Source: Marinoscillum sp040218045
Lineage (GTDB): Bacteria; Bacteroidota; Bacteroidia; Cytophagales; Cyclobacteriaceae
DNA length: 64,000 bases
Assembly: GCA_040218045.1 (NCBI GenBank)
Contig: JAVJQA010000042.1
Span: 77,125-141,124 of the forward strand
Direction: 5' to 3'
Numbering within the stretch: position 1 is the stretch's first letter; each line of letters opens with the position of its first letter. The translations under genes were made by a program, and so were the position numbers. Below, piece after piece: positions 53,142-62,687 of the stretch. A model generated the notes under the pieces. That model searched no databases, was not told the origin of the DNA, and saw only the letters and a list, made by a program, of their open reading frames with translations.

Positions 53142-55604
53142 GTGGATGAGCATTTAAAACCTGCATACGATTGGTTCAAAATTAAGAAATGGAAACCCTT
53201 CCCTTTTCAGGAAAAGACATGGTCTGAATACCTGGATGGTAAAAGCGGGTTACTCAATGCCCCAACAGGGAGTGGGAAGACCTATGCACTTTGGATACCG
53301 TGCATCCTGGAATTCTTAAGAGATCATCCGAAGCACGAGGTTACTCCAGAGTTAAAAATCCTTTGGGTCACACCTCTACGGGCACTTGCCAAAGACATTC
53401 AGCGTGCCATGCAGGAAGTTTGTGATGACCTGGATATTAGGTGGTCTGTGGGATTGAGGACAGGAGACACTTCTTCATCGGAGCGACAAAAGCAAAAGAA
53501 GAAATCACCGCAAGCACTGGTCATTACTCCAGAGAGTATTCACGTATTGATGAGCCAAAGTGATTACCCCAATTTCTTTAAAGGGTTGAAAGCGGTGATT
53601 GTAGACGAGTGGCATGAAATCATTGGTACCAAAAGGGGAGTAGCCACTGAACTGGCCATTTCCAGGCTGAAGGCGCTGACGGATCATCAGTTGAAAGTGT
53701 GGGGGATTTCTGCTACAATAGGCAATCTCCCACAGGCTAAACGTGTGTTGCTCGGTGAGGACCTATACAAGGAAAGTATTACCATCAAGTCCAATATTGA
53801 CAAGAAAATTGAAATTGAGTCAGTCTTACCTGATGAGGTAGAGAAATTCCCATGGACAGGACATCTTGGCACCAAACTGTTGCCTAAAATCATTCCCATC
53901 ATCAACAAGAGTAAAACTACTTTGCTCTTTACCAATACAAGGTCGCAAACAGAACTTTGGTATCAGGCCATCCTGAAATTTGCCCCTGAGCTTTCCGGGG
54001 TTATAGCCATGCACCATGGGTCCATGGATCATGACATTCGAGGCTGGGTGGAAGACGCATTACATGCTGAAAAGCTAAAAGTAGTGGTATGTACATCCAG
54101 TCTGGATCTGGGTGTGGATTTTCGACCTGTTGATACCGTGATTCAAGTAGGTGGCCCCAAAGGAGTTTCCAGGTTTTTCCAACGCGCAGGGCGCAGTGGC
54201 CATCAGCCAGGAGCTGTATCAAGGATTTATTTTGTCCCCACACATTCCCTAGAACTGGTAGAAGGAGCTGCACTACGGGAGGCTATAGAGGAGGGCAAGT
54301 TTGAAAGTAGAAAACCTCTGGAAAAAAGCTTGGATGTTTTGGTTCAGTACCTCGTCACTCTTGCTGTGAGTGGAGGATTTAGACCGCTGCATATTCTTGA
54401 GGAAATCAAAACGACTTATAGTTATCGATTACTTACCGGTGAAGAATGGAAGTGGTGCCTGGAATTCATTACCACTGGTGGAAAGACACTTGGTCAGTAT
54501 GATGAATTTGCAAAAGTCTATAATGATGATGGGATTTATAAGATCATCAATAAGCAAGCAGCCACCAAGCACAAGCTCTCCATCGGAACCATTGTAGGTG
54601 ATCCTGCATTGAAAGTAAAGTTTCTGAGCGGTGGTCATATAGGAACCATAGAGGAGAGTTTTATCTCCCGGTTAAACCCCGGAAGTAGCTTTTGGTTTGC
54701 TGGCAGAAATCTTGAATTCGTTCGCATCAAAGACCTAACAGTTCTGGTCAGGTTATCCAGGAAAAAGAGTGGGCTTACACCTCAATGGATGGGAGGGAGG
54801 TTGCCACTTTCTTCCATGCTGGCAGATAAAATCCGTGAGAAATTCCAAAAGGCTAGTGATGGAGACTATAGTGATATTGAACTCCAAACCATCAAGCCTA
54901 TTCTTGATCTTCAAAAGAAATGGTCGATGATCCCTTCTCGTGAGAAACTCCTGATAGAGTCTACTGTTACCAGGTTTGGTTATCATATTTTTATTTACCC
55001 TTTCGAGGGAATGTTTGTACATGAGGTTTTGGGTGGTGTAGTTGCATTGAGAATAAGTCGCATTCGACCAATCTCCCTGTCTATTTCCATGAATGACTAT
55101 GGGTTTGAGCTCCTCTCTGATCAGGAAATCCCAATAGAGGAAGCGCTTGAATTAGATTTGTTTTCAGAGGAAAACCTATTTCAGGATATTCAGGAGTCCA
55201 TTAATATGACTGAAATGGCCAAGCGTAAATTCCGGGATGTGGCCACTATAGCAGGTTTGATATTTCAGGGTTACCCGGGCAAAAACATCAAATCCAAACA
55301 TCTGCAAGCTTCATCAGGAATCCTTTACAAAGTATTTGAGGAGTATGATAAGGACAATTTGCTTATTCGGCAGTCAATGGAAGAAGTGATGACTTTGCAA
55401 ATTGAGCATAGCCGTTTACTGGAAGCCGTTCGACGGATCAATCAACAGGAGATAGTACTGAAACCTACTGTAAAACCCACCCCATTCGCCTTTCCGATAT
55501 TGGTGGACATGTTTAGAAGACAGAATCTAACCTCCGAACAATTGTCAGATAGAATTGCTAAGATGCAAATGCAACTAGAAAGAGCTGCAAATAGTAAGAC
55601 TTAA
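53142..55604 (+). CDS. ligase-associated Lhr-like DEXH-box helicase
   Basis: An 820-residue superfamily 2 helicase. Walker A is APTGSGKT (40-47), motif II is DEWH (155-158) in place of the usual DEVH, motif III is GISATIG and motif VI AGRSGHQPG. A long C-terminal domain (winged helix and Lhr-specific part) follows the two RecA folds. In other bacteria this helicase accompanies an ATP-dependent DNA ligase, a metallo-beta-lactamase exonuclease and the phosphoesterase PdeM as a DNA-repair set. PdeM is present 450 bp downstream, but ligase and exonuclease are not in the window. Confidence 0.93.
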   Translation: MDEHLKPAYDWFKIKKWKPFPFQEKTWSEYLDGKSGLLNAPTGSGKTYALWIPCILEFLRDHPKHEVTPELKILWVTPLRALAKDIQRAMQEVCDDLDIRWSVGLRTGDTSSSERQKQKKKSPQALVITPESIHVLMSQSDYPNFFKGLKAVIVDEWHEIIGTKRGVATELAISRLKALTDHQLKVWGISATIGNLPQAKRVLLGEDLYKESITIKSNIDKKIEIESVLPDEVEKFPWTGHLGTKLLPKIIPIINKSKTTLLFTNTRSQTELWYQAILKFAPELSGVIAMHHGSMDHDIRGWVEDALHAEKLKVVVCTSSLDLGVDFRPVDTVIQVGGPKGVSRFFQRAGRSGHQPGAVSRIYFVPTHSLELVEGAALREAIEEGKFESRKPLEKSLDVLVQYLVTLAVSGGFRPLHILEEIKTTYSYRLLTGEEWKWCLEFITTGGKTLGQYDEFAKVYNDDGIYKIINKQAATKHKLSIGTIVGDPALKVKFLSGGHIGTIEESFISRLNPGSSFWFAGRNLEFVRIKDLTVLVRLSRKKSGLTPQWMGGRLPLSSMLADKIREKFQKASDGDYSDIELQTIKPILDLQKKWSMIPSREKLLIESTVTRFGYHIFIYPFEGMFVHEVLGGVVALRISRIRPISLSISMNDYGFELLSDQEIPIEEALELDLFSEENLFQDIQESINMTEMAKRKFRDVATIAGLIFQGYPGKNIKSKHLQASSGILYKVFEEYDKDNLLIRQSMEEVMTLQIEHSRLLEAVRRINQQEIVLKPTVKPTPFAFPILVDMFRRQNLTSEQLSDRIAKMQMQLERAANSKT

Positions 55605-55636
55605 TTAATTTTAAGGTTCCTATTAAACAACAACTC

Positions 55637-56065
55637 ATGAAAACAATTCTTTTTGTTATTGCTACAGTTTTTACTTTTTGTCTTTCTGCTCAATCTATAG
55701 TGGGCAAATGGAAAACCATTGATGACGAGACAGGAAAACCCCGGTCAGTTGTTCAGATTGAAGAACGCAACGGTAAATATTATGGAAAGATCGTGCAATT
55801 ATTTAGAGAACCAAGGGAGGAAGCTGACCCAATATGTGACGAGTGTCCGGGCAAGAGAAAAAATCAAAAAGTTATCGGGATGGAAATCATCACTGCAATG
55901 GAATATGATGCCTCAGATAAGGAATATGAAGATGGAGAGATCTTAGACCCTGAGAGCGGTAGTATCTATGACTGTAAACTTTGGATTGAAGGCGGGAATT
56001 TGAAAGTTCGTGGGTACATCATGTTCTTGTTTCGCACACAGACATGGCTTCCCTATGAAGGGTAA
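55637..56065 (+). CDS. DUF2147-family exported protein
   Basis: A 142-residue protein with a signal peptide (ending FCLSAQS). The DUF2147 pattern is visible: VGKWKTIDDETGKPRSVVQI, an ICDECPGKRKNQKVIGM segment with a CxxC pair, and the C-terminal LKVRGYIMFLFRTQTWLP. Likely a small beta-barrel fold; function unknown. It sits between the two DNA-repair genes and overlaps the start of pdeM by 11 bases, so it is coupled to that gene. Confidence 0.9.
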   Translation: MKTILFVIATVFTFCLSAQSIVGKWKTIDDETGKPRSVVQIEERNGKYYGKIVQLFREPREEADPICDECPGKRKNQKVIGMEIITAMEYDASDKEYEDGEILDPESGSIYDCKLWIEGGNLKVRGYIMFLFRTQTWLPYEG

Positions 56066-56720
56066 GCTTGAGCTCAAAGGAACTGAATACGAGTTCGATT
56101 TCAGGGAGCAACACCTTGTTCTTAGTGCCGAAAAGGCATTGTTTTGGAAAGAAGAGAATGCTCTTATAATTACTGATTTGCACCTTGGCAAAGCCGGGCA
56201 TTTCAGGAAAAACGGCATCCCAATACCTCGTCAAATTCATATTGCAGATCTCCAGAGAGTAAATAGTTTAATAGACCACTACCAACCCGGGAAAATCATC
56301 TTTCTTGGTGATCTCTTTCATAGTGATGGGAATGAGGAATGGCTCGATTTTGTCACCTGGTCCAATTACCACCATTCGATTGAGCAAATTCTTGTTGAGG
56401 GGAATCATGACATATTGGATAAGCGGGCATACAGCCAGACTCGAATGGAAATAGTCCCGGAATATACCGTTGGTCCTTTTGGCTTTACACATGAAACAAC
56501 TAAGCATAAAGCATACAATATTTCGGGTCATGTCCACCCTTGTGTCCGATTTCGGGGACTTGCCCATCAGGGTGTTCGGGTTCCCTGTTTCTATTTTGGA
56601 GCAGATTTCGCTTTGCTTCCGGCCTTTGGGGAATTTACGGGAAGCCACCCACTTAGACCTACCAAAAACGATCTGGTTTTCGGGATTGCCGAGGGGCAAG
56701 TCATTGGGTTAATGGCCTAA
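56055..56720 (+). CDS. pdeM: ligase-associated metallophosphoesterase PdeM
   Basis: A 221-residue calcineurin-like phosphoesterase. Metal-binding motifs are in order: DLHLGKAGHF (DxH), FLGDLFHS (GDxxH), VEGNHD (GNHD) and GHVHP (GHxH). PdeM enzymes act as nucleases or phosphodiesterases alongside the Lhr-like helicase. I chose the ATG at 56055 (MKGKLELKG); an upstream ATG at 56010 lies inside the DUF2147 gene and adds residues unlike the family. Confidence 0.93.
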   Translation: MKGKLELKGTEYEFDFREQHLVLSAEKALFWKEENALIITDLHLGKAGHFRKNGIPIPRQIHIADLQRVNSLIDHYQPGKIIFLGDLFHSDGNEEWLDFVTWSNYHHSIEQILVEGNHDILDKRAYSQTRMEIVPEYTVGPFGFTHETTKHKAYNISGHVHPCVRFRGLAHQGVRVPCFYFGADFALLPAFGEFTGSHPLRPTKNDLVFGIAEGQVIGLMA

Positions 56721-56818
56721 ATCCATTATTTTACAGAAAGAAACCAGCAATTCGTCAGTAATGAGGTTACTTTATTCATGTTTTGAGTATTTAAAAGGAG
56801 AGCGCAAGCTCCAGGTGT

Positions 56819-57358
56819 ATGAAGGATAGGGAGATTCTTGACAGAATTAGTAAAGGAGATGAACGTGCCCTTGACTACCTCTACAAGAAGTACTACAAGA
56901 TGATGACCAACATTGTCTTGAAAAATAATGGTACGGAAGATGAGGCAAAAGATGTCTATCAGGAAGCCCTGGTGGCATTTTGGCAAAAGGCAGCGAGTGG
57001 TAAGCTGGTGCTTACTTCTAAGATCAGTACTTTTTTGTACAGTATTTGCCTGAACCAATGGAGAAAGGAACTTGACAGGAAGAGTAGGTTATCTGGAGAG
57101 GAAGTAGACGGACAGGAGTTTCAAACTCATGATGAGGAAGAAAGGTATAAAATTGTGATGCAGTGTATCGGTGAGCTAGGGGACACCTGCAAGCGGATAT
57201 TAACTTATTATTATTTTGATGGTCTGAACATGACAGATATAGCGGAAAGAATGAATTTTGCGAATACTGATACAGCAAAGACCAAAAAGTATAAGTGTAA
57301 AAAGAAACTTGATAGCTTAATAAAAGAACGCTACAGCACAACAGATTTTTTTGATTGA
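56819..57358 (+). CDS. ECF-type sigma factor
   Basis: A 179-residue sigma-70 family protein. Region 2 (about 20-95) has YLYKKYYKMMTNIVLKN and the DVYQEALVAFWQ segment. Region 4 (about 120-175) shows CKRILTYYYFDGLNMTDIAERM. No extension at either end. The next gene begins within the stop codon (TGATG) and is a likely regulator of it. Confidence 0.94.
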   Translation: MKDREILDRISKGDERALDYLYKKYYKMMTNIVLKNNGTEDEAKDVYQEALVAFWQKAASGKLVLTSKISTFLYSICLNQWRKELDRKSRLSGEEVDGQEFQTHDEEERYKIVMQCIGELGDTCKRILTYYYFDGLNMTDIAERMNFANTDTAKTKKYKCKKKLDSLIKERYSTTDFFD

Positions 57359-58299
57359 TGAATCCAACACCACAGCAACATCAAATAGACGCTTACTTAA
57401 GAGGAGAACTCAATTCCTCTGAGCTCAGGAACTTTGAATCCTTAATGGAAAAGGACCACTCTTTTGCTGAGCAGGTTAAGTTTGAAGAAAAGATTCAACA
57501 AGGCCTTGCTGAAGTAAGAAAAGCCGAACTGAAAGCTCGCCTGGATGCTGTTGAGGTATCTACCGGATGGGTTGGAGGTTTAGGTCAATTGACCAGTAGC
57601 ACTCTGGTAAAGACTTTAGGTGGTGTGATTACTGCCTCTGTGGTTGGTGTTTTGGTGTATAACAATTTGGATTTTGATACTGTTGAAGGGTCTTTGGATT
57701 CAGGTAAGCCTGTTTCGGAAATCAGTCACCCTCAGCTGACAGAGCCAATTGAGGAGATAGTGATTCCACTGGAAGACACTCCTGAACCTGTTACTTCTCT
57801 TGAAAACACAACTGCAGAGGAAAGCAGAAAATCAAAAACCGAAGTAGTCCCAGCAGCTTCAATCAAAGGCATGTCTGGAGCGAAGACCACCAAGATAGAG
57901 GAAACAAAAGACTTTGTTCCTCAAGTGACTGTACCTACTCCAGGAGATTTAGCCAAGGAAGAGGGTCTTACTACTCCTGATTCTGAAGTTCCTGAAATCA
58001 CATCGTCCGATGAGATCAATACCGGTGAAGCCACTCCGGTTGATGTGGAAACTATCCATAGGAAGAATGAGTCACTCAAATACAAATACTTTGACGGAAA
58101 ACTATTCCTTTACGGTGACTTCAATGATAATCCATACGAAATATTGGAAATCAATGGGGTTTCAGACCGCAGGCTATTCCTTTTCTATGAGAAAGCTTTC
58201 TACTCAATCCAGATCACGGATAAGGTTCAAGACCTTTCTCCGATCAGTAATGAGAAACTAATTGGGGAGCTTGAGATTATTCGCAACAATAAGCTTTAG
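57358..58299 (+). CDS. putative membrane anti-sigma factor
   Basis: A 313-residue protein from the ATG at 57358. The N-terminal HQIDAYLRGELNSSELRNFE resembles the cytoplasmic domain of Bacteroidota anti-sigma proteins. One membrane helix (LGGVITASVVGVLVYN, about 97-113) follows. A long periplasmic Thr/Pro/Glu-rich stretch and a C-terminal small beta domain (YKYFDGKLFLYGDFNDNPYE) end the protein. The overlap with the sigma gene supports the assignment, which is otherwise inferred. No classical zinc-binding anti-sigma motif is present. Confidence 0.75.
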   Translation: MNPTPQQHQIDAYLRGELNSSELRNFESLMEKDHSFAEQVKFEEKIQQGLAEVRKAELKARLDAVEVSTGWVGGLGQLTSSTLVKTLGGVITASVVGVLVYNNLDFDTVEGSLDSGKPVSEISHPQLTEPIEEIVIPLEDTPEPVTSLENTTAEESRKSKTEVVPAASIKGMSGAKTTKIEETKDFVPQVTVPTPGDLAKEEGLTTPDSEVPEITSSDEINTGEATPVDVETIHRKNESLKYKYFDGKLFLYGDFNDNPYEILEINGVSDRRLFLFYEKAFYSIQITDKVQDLSPISNEKLIGELEIIRNNKL

Positions 58300-58342
58300 T
58301 AAAAGGCACAATTCCATCGACATTATTTAGTTTTGAGGCGGG

Positions 58343-59233
58343 ATGGAGCAAAAAACCCGTAAGAAACGTAAACTCGGAAGTTATCCGTTTGTAAGTGTTA
58401 CTCTCAGCATAACCCTGGCATTGTTTGTCATCGGTCTATTTGGGCTTATGGCGCTTCATGCCAATAAGTTGACTGGGGTCATCCAGGAAAACATAGAACT
58501 ACAGGTATTTCTCAACAAACAAATATCTACTGGTGAGATTACCAAGATTAACCGTACGTTAGGTTCCAAGCCTTTCGTCCTGAAAAAAGAAAATGCCCCA
58601 ATGATCCGATTGGTCACCAAAGACGAAGCTGCTGAGCAGTTTATCAAAGAAACCGGTGAGAACTTCAAGGAATTTTTGGGTGAGAACCCTCTACGCGATG
58701 TACTGATCGTCAATGTAAAAGCAGAGTATCAGGCTGCGGACTCATTGAGGTTGATCAAGAAGGATATTGAGAAAATTGGTGGTGTTTATGAGGTATCCTA
58801 TGTGGAATCCCTCGTTGAGAGTATCAACGAAAACCTTACCAAAATAGGTTTAATCCTGATAGGTTTCTTTTTTATTCTACTTTTTGTGGTAGTTATTCTG
58901 ATCAACAATACCATCAAACTAGCCTTGTTTTCACAAAGGTTTTTGATCAGAAGTATGCAACTCGTTGGTGCAACCTCTGGTTTCATTCGATCACCATTTT
59001 TGAGAAGATCGGCTTGGTATGGACTGCTGGCTGGTACATTTGCTTCAGCCATGTTGTTCGGGCTTATGAGCTACGCCAATCAAAAAATTGAAGATTTAAA
59101 ACAACTACAGGATGCCGAAAGCCTTATGTTCCTGTTTTCCGCCATTGTAATATTGGGAATTGTGGTAGGCTATTTGAGTACTTACCGGGCGGTGAGAAAA
59201 TATTTAAAAATGTCCCTGGACGAATTATATTGA
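58343..59233 (+). CDS. ftsX: cell-division protein FtsX
   Basis: A 296-residue inner membrane protein that, with the ATPase FtsE, activates peptidoglycan hydrolases at the septum. It has the FtsX plan: one N-terminal helix, a large periplasmic domain (about 50-160) and three C-terminal helices, with the conserved VEVSYVES-like and RFLIRSMQLVGAT segments. FtsE is not adjacent. It is the first of eight plus-strand genes with gaps or overlaps of a few bases. Confidence 0.95.
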   Translation: MEQKTRKKRKLGSYPFVSVTLSITLALFVIGLFGLMALHANKLTGVIQENIELQVFLNKQISTGEITKINRTLGSKPFVLKKENAPMIRLVTKDEAAEQFIKETGENFKEFLGENPLRDVLIVNVKAEYQAADSLRLIKKDIEKIGGVYEVSYVESLVESINENLTKIGLILIGFFFILLFVVVILINNTIKLALFSQRFLIRSMQLVGATSGFIRSPFLRRSAWYGLLAGTFASAMLFGLMSYANQKIEDLKQLQDAESLMFLFSAIVILGIVVGYLSTYRAVRKYLKMSLDELY

Positions 59234-59236
59234 GAT

Positions 59237-59467
59237 ATGTCAGATCAAAGCAAGTTTGCCTTTCAAAAGGCCAATTATATTATCATGTTGATCGGGGTGC
59301 TTACCCTGGTTCTAGGTTTTTTTATTATGGCCTCAGATGGTGAACCTTATGGTTTTGGGTTTCTAGGGTTAACGCTAGGTCCATTGGTGGTAATGTTGGG
59401 TTTCGCTATTGAATTTGTAGCTATTTTCTACAAACCCAAGAAAGACACTTCAGCTGAAAGCAAGTAG
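59237..59467 (+). CDS. DUF3098 small membrane protein
   Basis: A 76-residue protein with two membrane helices (YIIMLIGVLTLVLGFFIMA and LGPLVVMLGFAIEFVAIFYK), the usual DUF3098 layout. Function unknown. It sits between ftsX and uppP, three and five bases from its neighbours, an arrangement common in Bacteroidota and hinting at an envelope role. Confidence 0.92.
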   Translation: MSDQSKFAFQKANYIIMLIGVLTLVLGFFIMASDGEPYGFGFLGLTLGPLVVMLGFAIEFVAIFYKPKKDTSAESK

Positions 59468-59472
59468 TTCTT

Positions 59473-60270
59473 ATGACTTGGATTGAAGCATTGATCCTGG
59501 GGATCATTCAGGGACTGACCGAATTTCTACCGGTGAGCAGTAGTGGACATTTAGAGATTGGCAGTGTACTGCTTGGTGTCCAGTCAAGCGAAAACCTTTT
59601 ATTTGCTGTAGTAGTGCATGCTGCCACAGCACTGAGTACAATTGTTGTTTTCAGAAAGGATATTTTAGAGATTATCAAAGGTCTAGTGGCCTTCAAGTGG
59701 AATGAATCCTGGGATTTCGCCCTGAAAATTGTCATATCCATGATTCCGGTAGGAATTGTAGGTGTGTTTTTTGAAGATCAGATTACGGCGTTGTTCACAG
59801 GTAACCTGTTGCTTGTCGGGAGTATGTTGATCTTCACGTCTGCCTTGTTGTTCTTTACCCATTTCAAGAAAGACAATGACAAACCAGTTGGCAAGAGATC
59901 CGCTTTTATCATAGGGTTGGCGCAAGCGATAGCTATCCTTCCCGGTATTTCAAGATCTGGCTCAACCATAGCCACAGCATTGCTGTTGGGTGTGGAGAAG
60001 AGTAAAGCCACTCGATTTTCATTTTTAATGGTATTAGTCCCAATTCTGGGAGCAAGTCTTTTGAAATTGAAAGACTACTTTGAAGCGCCTCAGGCCTATG
60101 AAGGATTATCTGCCACATCAATGCTGATTGGTTTTGTGGCTTCATTTATGGCTGGTTATGTCGCCTGCAAGTGGATGGTTGGTATCGTCCGAAAAGGTAA
60201 GCTCACCTATTTCGCCGTTTACTGCTTGATTGTTGGTCTTATCGCCATCATTTCCCAATTATGGATTTAG
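59473..60270 (+). CDS. uppP: undecaprenyl-diphosphate phosphatase
   Basis: UppP recycles undecaprenyl diphosphate to the monophosphate lipid carrier for peptidoglycan and other surface polymers. The 265-residue membrane protein has the catalytic motif GLTEFLPVSSSGH (14-26) and the second motif PGISRSGSTIATAL with the essential Arg. About eight helices. It overlaps truB by ten bases. Confidence 0.97.
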   Translation: MTWIEALILGIIQGLTEFLPVSSSGHLEIGSVLLGVQSSENLLFAVVVHAATALSTIVVFRKDILEIIKGLVAFKWNESWDFALKIVISMIPVGIVGVFFEDQITALFTGNLLLVGSMLIFTSALLFFTHFKKDNDKPVGKRSAFIIGLAQAIAILPGISRSGSTIATALLLGVEKSKATRFSFLMVLVPILGASLLKLKDYFEAPQAYEGLSATSMLIGFVASFMAGYVACKWMVGIVRKGKLTYFAVYCLIVGLIAIISQLWI

Positions 60271-60953
60271 ACAAATACACCGAAGGTCAGATTCTCCTGG
60301 TGGATAAACCACTCACATGGACTTCCTTTGATGTGGTTAAGAAGCTGCGGTTTGCACTCAAGGTTAAGAAAATAGGTCATGCCGGGACTTTGGATCCCCT
60401 GGCTACAGGTTTGTTGCTGATTGGTACCGGGAAGTTCACAAAGAAACTCAATGAGCTCCAGGGCTTGGACAAGACCTATGAAGGTATTATAGGAATTGGC
60501 AAAACCACTCCTTCTTATGATTTGGAGACGGAGTTTGATTCTGTGCAGAACATTGACCACCTCACTCAGGAAGAGATTTTGGAAACGGCAAAAAAGCTTA
60601 CAGGGCCATTGGCACAAATTCCACCTGCGCATTCTGCAATTAGAATCAACGGTGAACGAGCTTACAAAAAAGCCCGAAAAAATGAGGTAGTGAAACTTGA
60701 CCCACGTCATATCACCATTCACACCTTTGAAATCACGCAAATTGACAAGGAGGACATTCATTTTCGTATTGACTGCTCAAAAGGAACATATATACGCAGT
60801 ATTGCCAGGGACTTTGGCGCATTGCTTGGTGTTGGTGGACATCTCAAAGCACTCAGAAGAACCAAAATAGGGGAGTATGATGTGAAAGATGCTGAAGACT
60901 TGGATAGCTTTGTGGCGAAAATAAAAGCGGATGAAGCTAATAGAGAATCTTAA
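60261..60953 (+). CDS. truB: tRNA pseudouridine-55 synthase
   Basis: TruB makes pseudouridine 55 in the T-loop of tRNAs. The catalytic Asp45 is in GTLDPLATG, preceded by KIGHAG. SKGTYIRSIARDFG is the second family motif. At 230 residues it lacks the C-terminal PUA domain of some homologues, as is usual in Bacteroidota. It overlaps ribF by 23 bases. Confidence 0.97.
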   Translation: MDLDKYTEGQILLVDKPLTWTSFDVVKKLRFALKVKKIGHAGTLDPLATGLLLIGTGKFTKKLNELQGLDKTYEGIIGIGKTTPSYDLETEFDSVQNIDHLTQEEILETAKKLTGPLAQIPPAHSAIRINGERAYKKARKNEVVKLDPRHITIHTFEITQIDKEDIHFRIDCSKGTYIRSIARDFGALLGVGGHLKALRRTKIGEYDVKDAEDLDSFVAKIKADEANRES

Positions 60954-61866
60954 TGATTTTGTAGCACCGGATTACTCTGTGGTGACAAGCGGCACGTTTG
61001 ACGGAGTGCATGTGGGGCATCAGAAAATTCTTAAGAAGATCACTCAGAGGGCTCATTCCAAAGGAGGAAAAAGCATCGTGTTGACTTTTTGGCCTCATCC
61101 GAGATTTGTCCTGAAAAAGGATGCCAATGCTTTAAGGCTTTTGACCACATTCGAAGAGAAAACACAACTGCTGGCGGAGAATGGGATTGATTACCTGGTC
61201 AAAATCCCCTTTACTAAGGAGTTTTCAGAACTCAGTTCTGATGAATTTATTAGAAGTATCCTGGTGGATAAACTCAACACTCAAATGCTCGTAATAGGAT
61301 ATGATCATCGATTTGGCAAAAACCGGGAAGGCGGGTTCGATTACTTGAAGGAACATTCTTCTGAATACGGATTTGAAATTGAGGAGATCTCAAGACAAGA
61401 TATTGAAGATGTAGGCGTGAGCTCTACCAGAATCAGGGAGGCTTTGGCTGCGGGACAAATCCATGTGGCCAATGAATTTCTGGGAAGATATTATAGTCTA
61501 ACTGGGTTTGTGAAAGATGGAGATCGGATAGGTAGAAGTATCGGGTTTCCTACTGCAAATCTTGATATTCCGGAATCTTACAAATTAATCCCATCCGATG
61601 GCGCATATGCAGTTTATGTAACTGTAAATGAGGAGGTTTTTCAGGGGATGTTAAACATTGGGCAGCGACCAACAGTTTCTGGAGAAGAAAGAAGAATAGA
61701 AGTAAATATTTTTAATTTTAATAAGGATATTTATAACCAACGCATCTCTATTCGTTTCGTGAAACTTCTCAGAAAAGAACAAAAGTTCGATGGGATTGAG
61801 GCACTTAAAGCTCAATTGAATCGGGACAAACAGGATGCCATGGTTATATTAAATAATATGTCATGA
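60931..61866 (+). CDS. ribF: bifunctional riboflavin kinase/FAD synthetase
   Basis: RibF makes FMN and FAD from riboflavin. The N-terminal adenylyltransferase domain (about 1-185) has GTFDGVHVGHQ, DHRFGKNREG and VSSTRIREAL. The C-terminal kinase domain (about 186-311) has GRSIGFPTANL and NIGQRPT. Length is standard. It overlaps truB and the following M48 gene (four bases). Confidence 0.97.
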   Translation: MKLIENLNDFVAPDYSVVTSGTFDGVHVGHQKILKKITQRAHSKGGKSIVLTFWPHPRFVLKKDANALRLLTTFEEKTQLLAENGIDYLVKIPFTKEFSELSSDEFIRSILVDKLNTQMLVIGYDHRFGKNREGGFDYLKEHSSEYGFEIEEISRQDIEDVGVSSTRIREALAAGQIHVANEFLGRYYSLTGFVKDGDRIGRSIGFPTANLDIPESYKLIPSDGAYAVYVTVNEEVFQGMLNIGQRPTVSGEERRIEVNIFNFNKDIYNQRISIRFVKLLRKEQKFDGIEALKAQLNRDKQDAMVILNNMS

Positions 61867-62681
61867 AGAATCTTATAAAATCTACAATAATAATCATGCT
61901 GGCGGTATTAGCTGGCTGTACTACATCCGGTAAGGTCTCCTCTTTGTTGTTTTCACCAGCGGATGACCGACAACTTGGAGAGCAGGTGAGCAAAGAAGTT
62001 GCTTCCAAACCTGAAGAATTTCCTGTACTTCCCCCTGCCAAATACCAGGAAGCTTATAGATACCTCAACTCGATGCGTGATCAGATATTGGCTAGCAACG
62101 ATGTTGACTATCGCAAGGAATTTGCCTGGGACCTGAAGATTATCCAGGATGATAAAACACTCAACGCCTTTGCAACACCCGGAGGATACATCTATGTATA
62201 TACTGGTTTGATCAAGTATTTGGACAATGCGGATGACCTGGCCGGCGTGATGGGCCATGAAATTGCACATGCCGACAGACGACACTCGATCAAGCAACTG
62301 GAAAAACAATACGGGATCAGTCTGCTCATGAGTATAGCCTTAGGGCAGGATCCAAGCCAATTGGCCCAAATAGTAGCACAACTGGCAGGTACTGGCGCCG
62401 TTCTTAAGTTTAGCAGAAGTGATGAATCAGAAGCTGACGAGTACTCCGTTAAGTATCTGGCGGATACCAAATATGCATGTAATGGAGCAGCTACCTTTTT
62501 TCAGAAATTGTTGGAAGAAGGCAAGGCGGGTGGTGTTCCTGAATTCCTGAGCACACACCCAAGTCCTAAAAGCAGGGTTGCAGATATTAATACAGTGGCC
62601 AGTCAGGCTTCATGTAGTACCAAGCTGGTAAAAGAAACTGGTATGACTTATGCTCAGTTCAAAGCCAGTTTACCAAAATAG
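61863..62681 (+). CDS. M48-family metallopeptidase lipoprotein, copy 1
   Basis: A 272-residue periplasmic lipoprotein (lipobox LAVLAGC) of the M48/BepA-like class. The zinc motif is HEIAH (132-136), with the third ligand Glu in SRSDESEADEYSVKYL. Family members degrade or assist misassembled outer membrane proteins. It is the first of two tandem paralogues. It carries two cysteines in the C-terminal part (KYACNG, QASCST), as does copy 2. Confidence 0.93.
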   Translation: MKNLIKSTIIIMLAVLAGCTTSGKVSSLLFSPADDRQLGEQVSKEVASKPEEFPVLPPAKYQEAYRYLNSMRDQILASNDVDYRKEFAWDLKIIQDDKTLNAFATPGGYIYVYTGLIKYLDNADDLAGVMGHEIAHADRRHSIKQLEKQYGISLLMSIALGQDPSQLAQIVAQLAGTGAVLKFSRSDESEADEYSVKYLADTKYACNGAATFFQKLLEEGKAGGVPEFLSTHPSPKSRVADINTVASQASCSTKLVKETGMTYAQFKASLPK

Positions 62682-62687
62682 AAGAAT

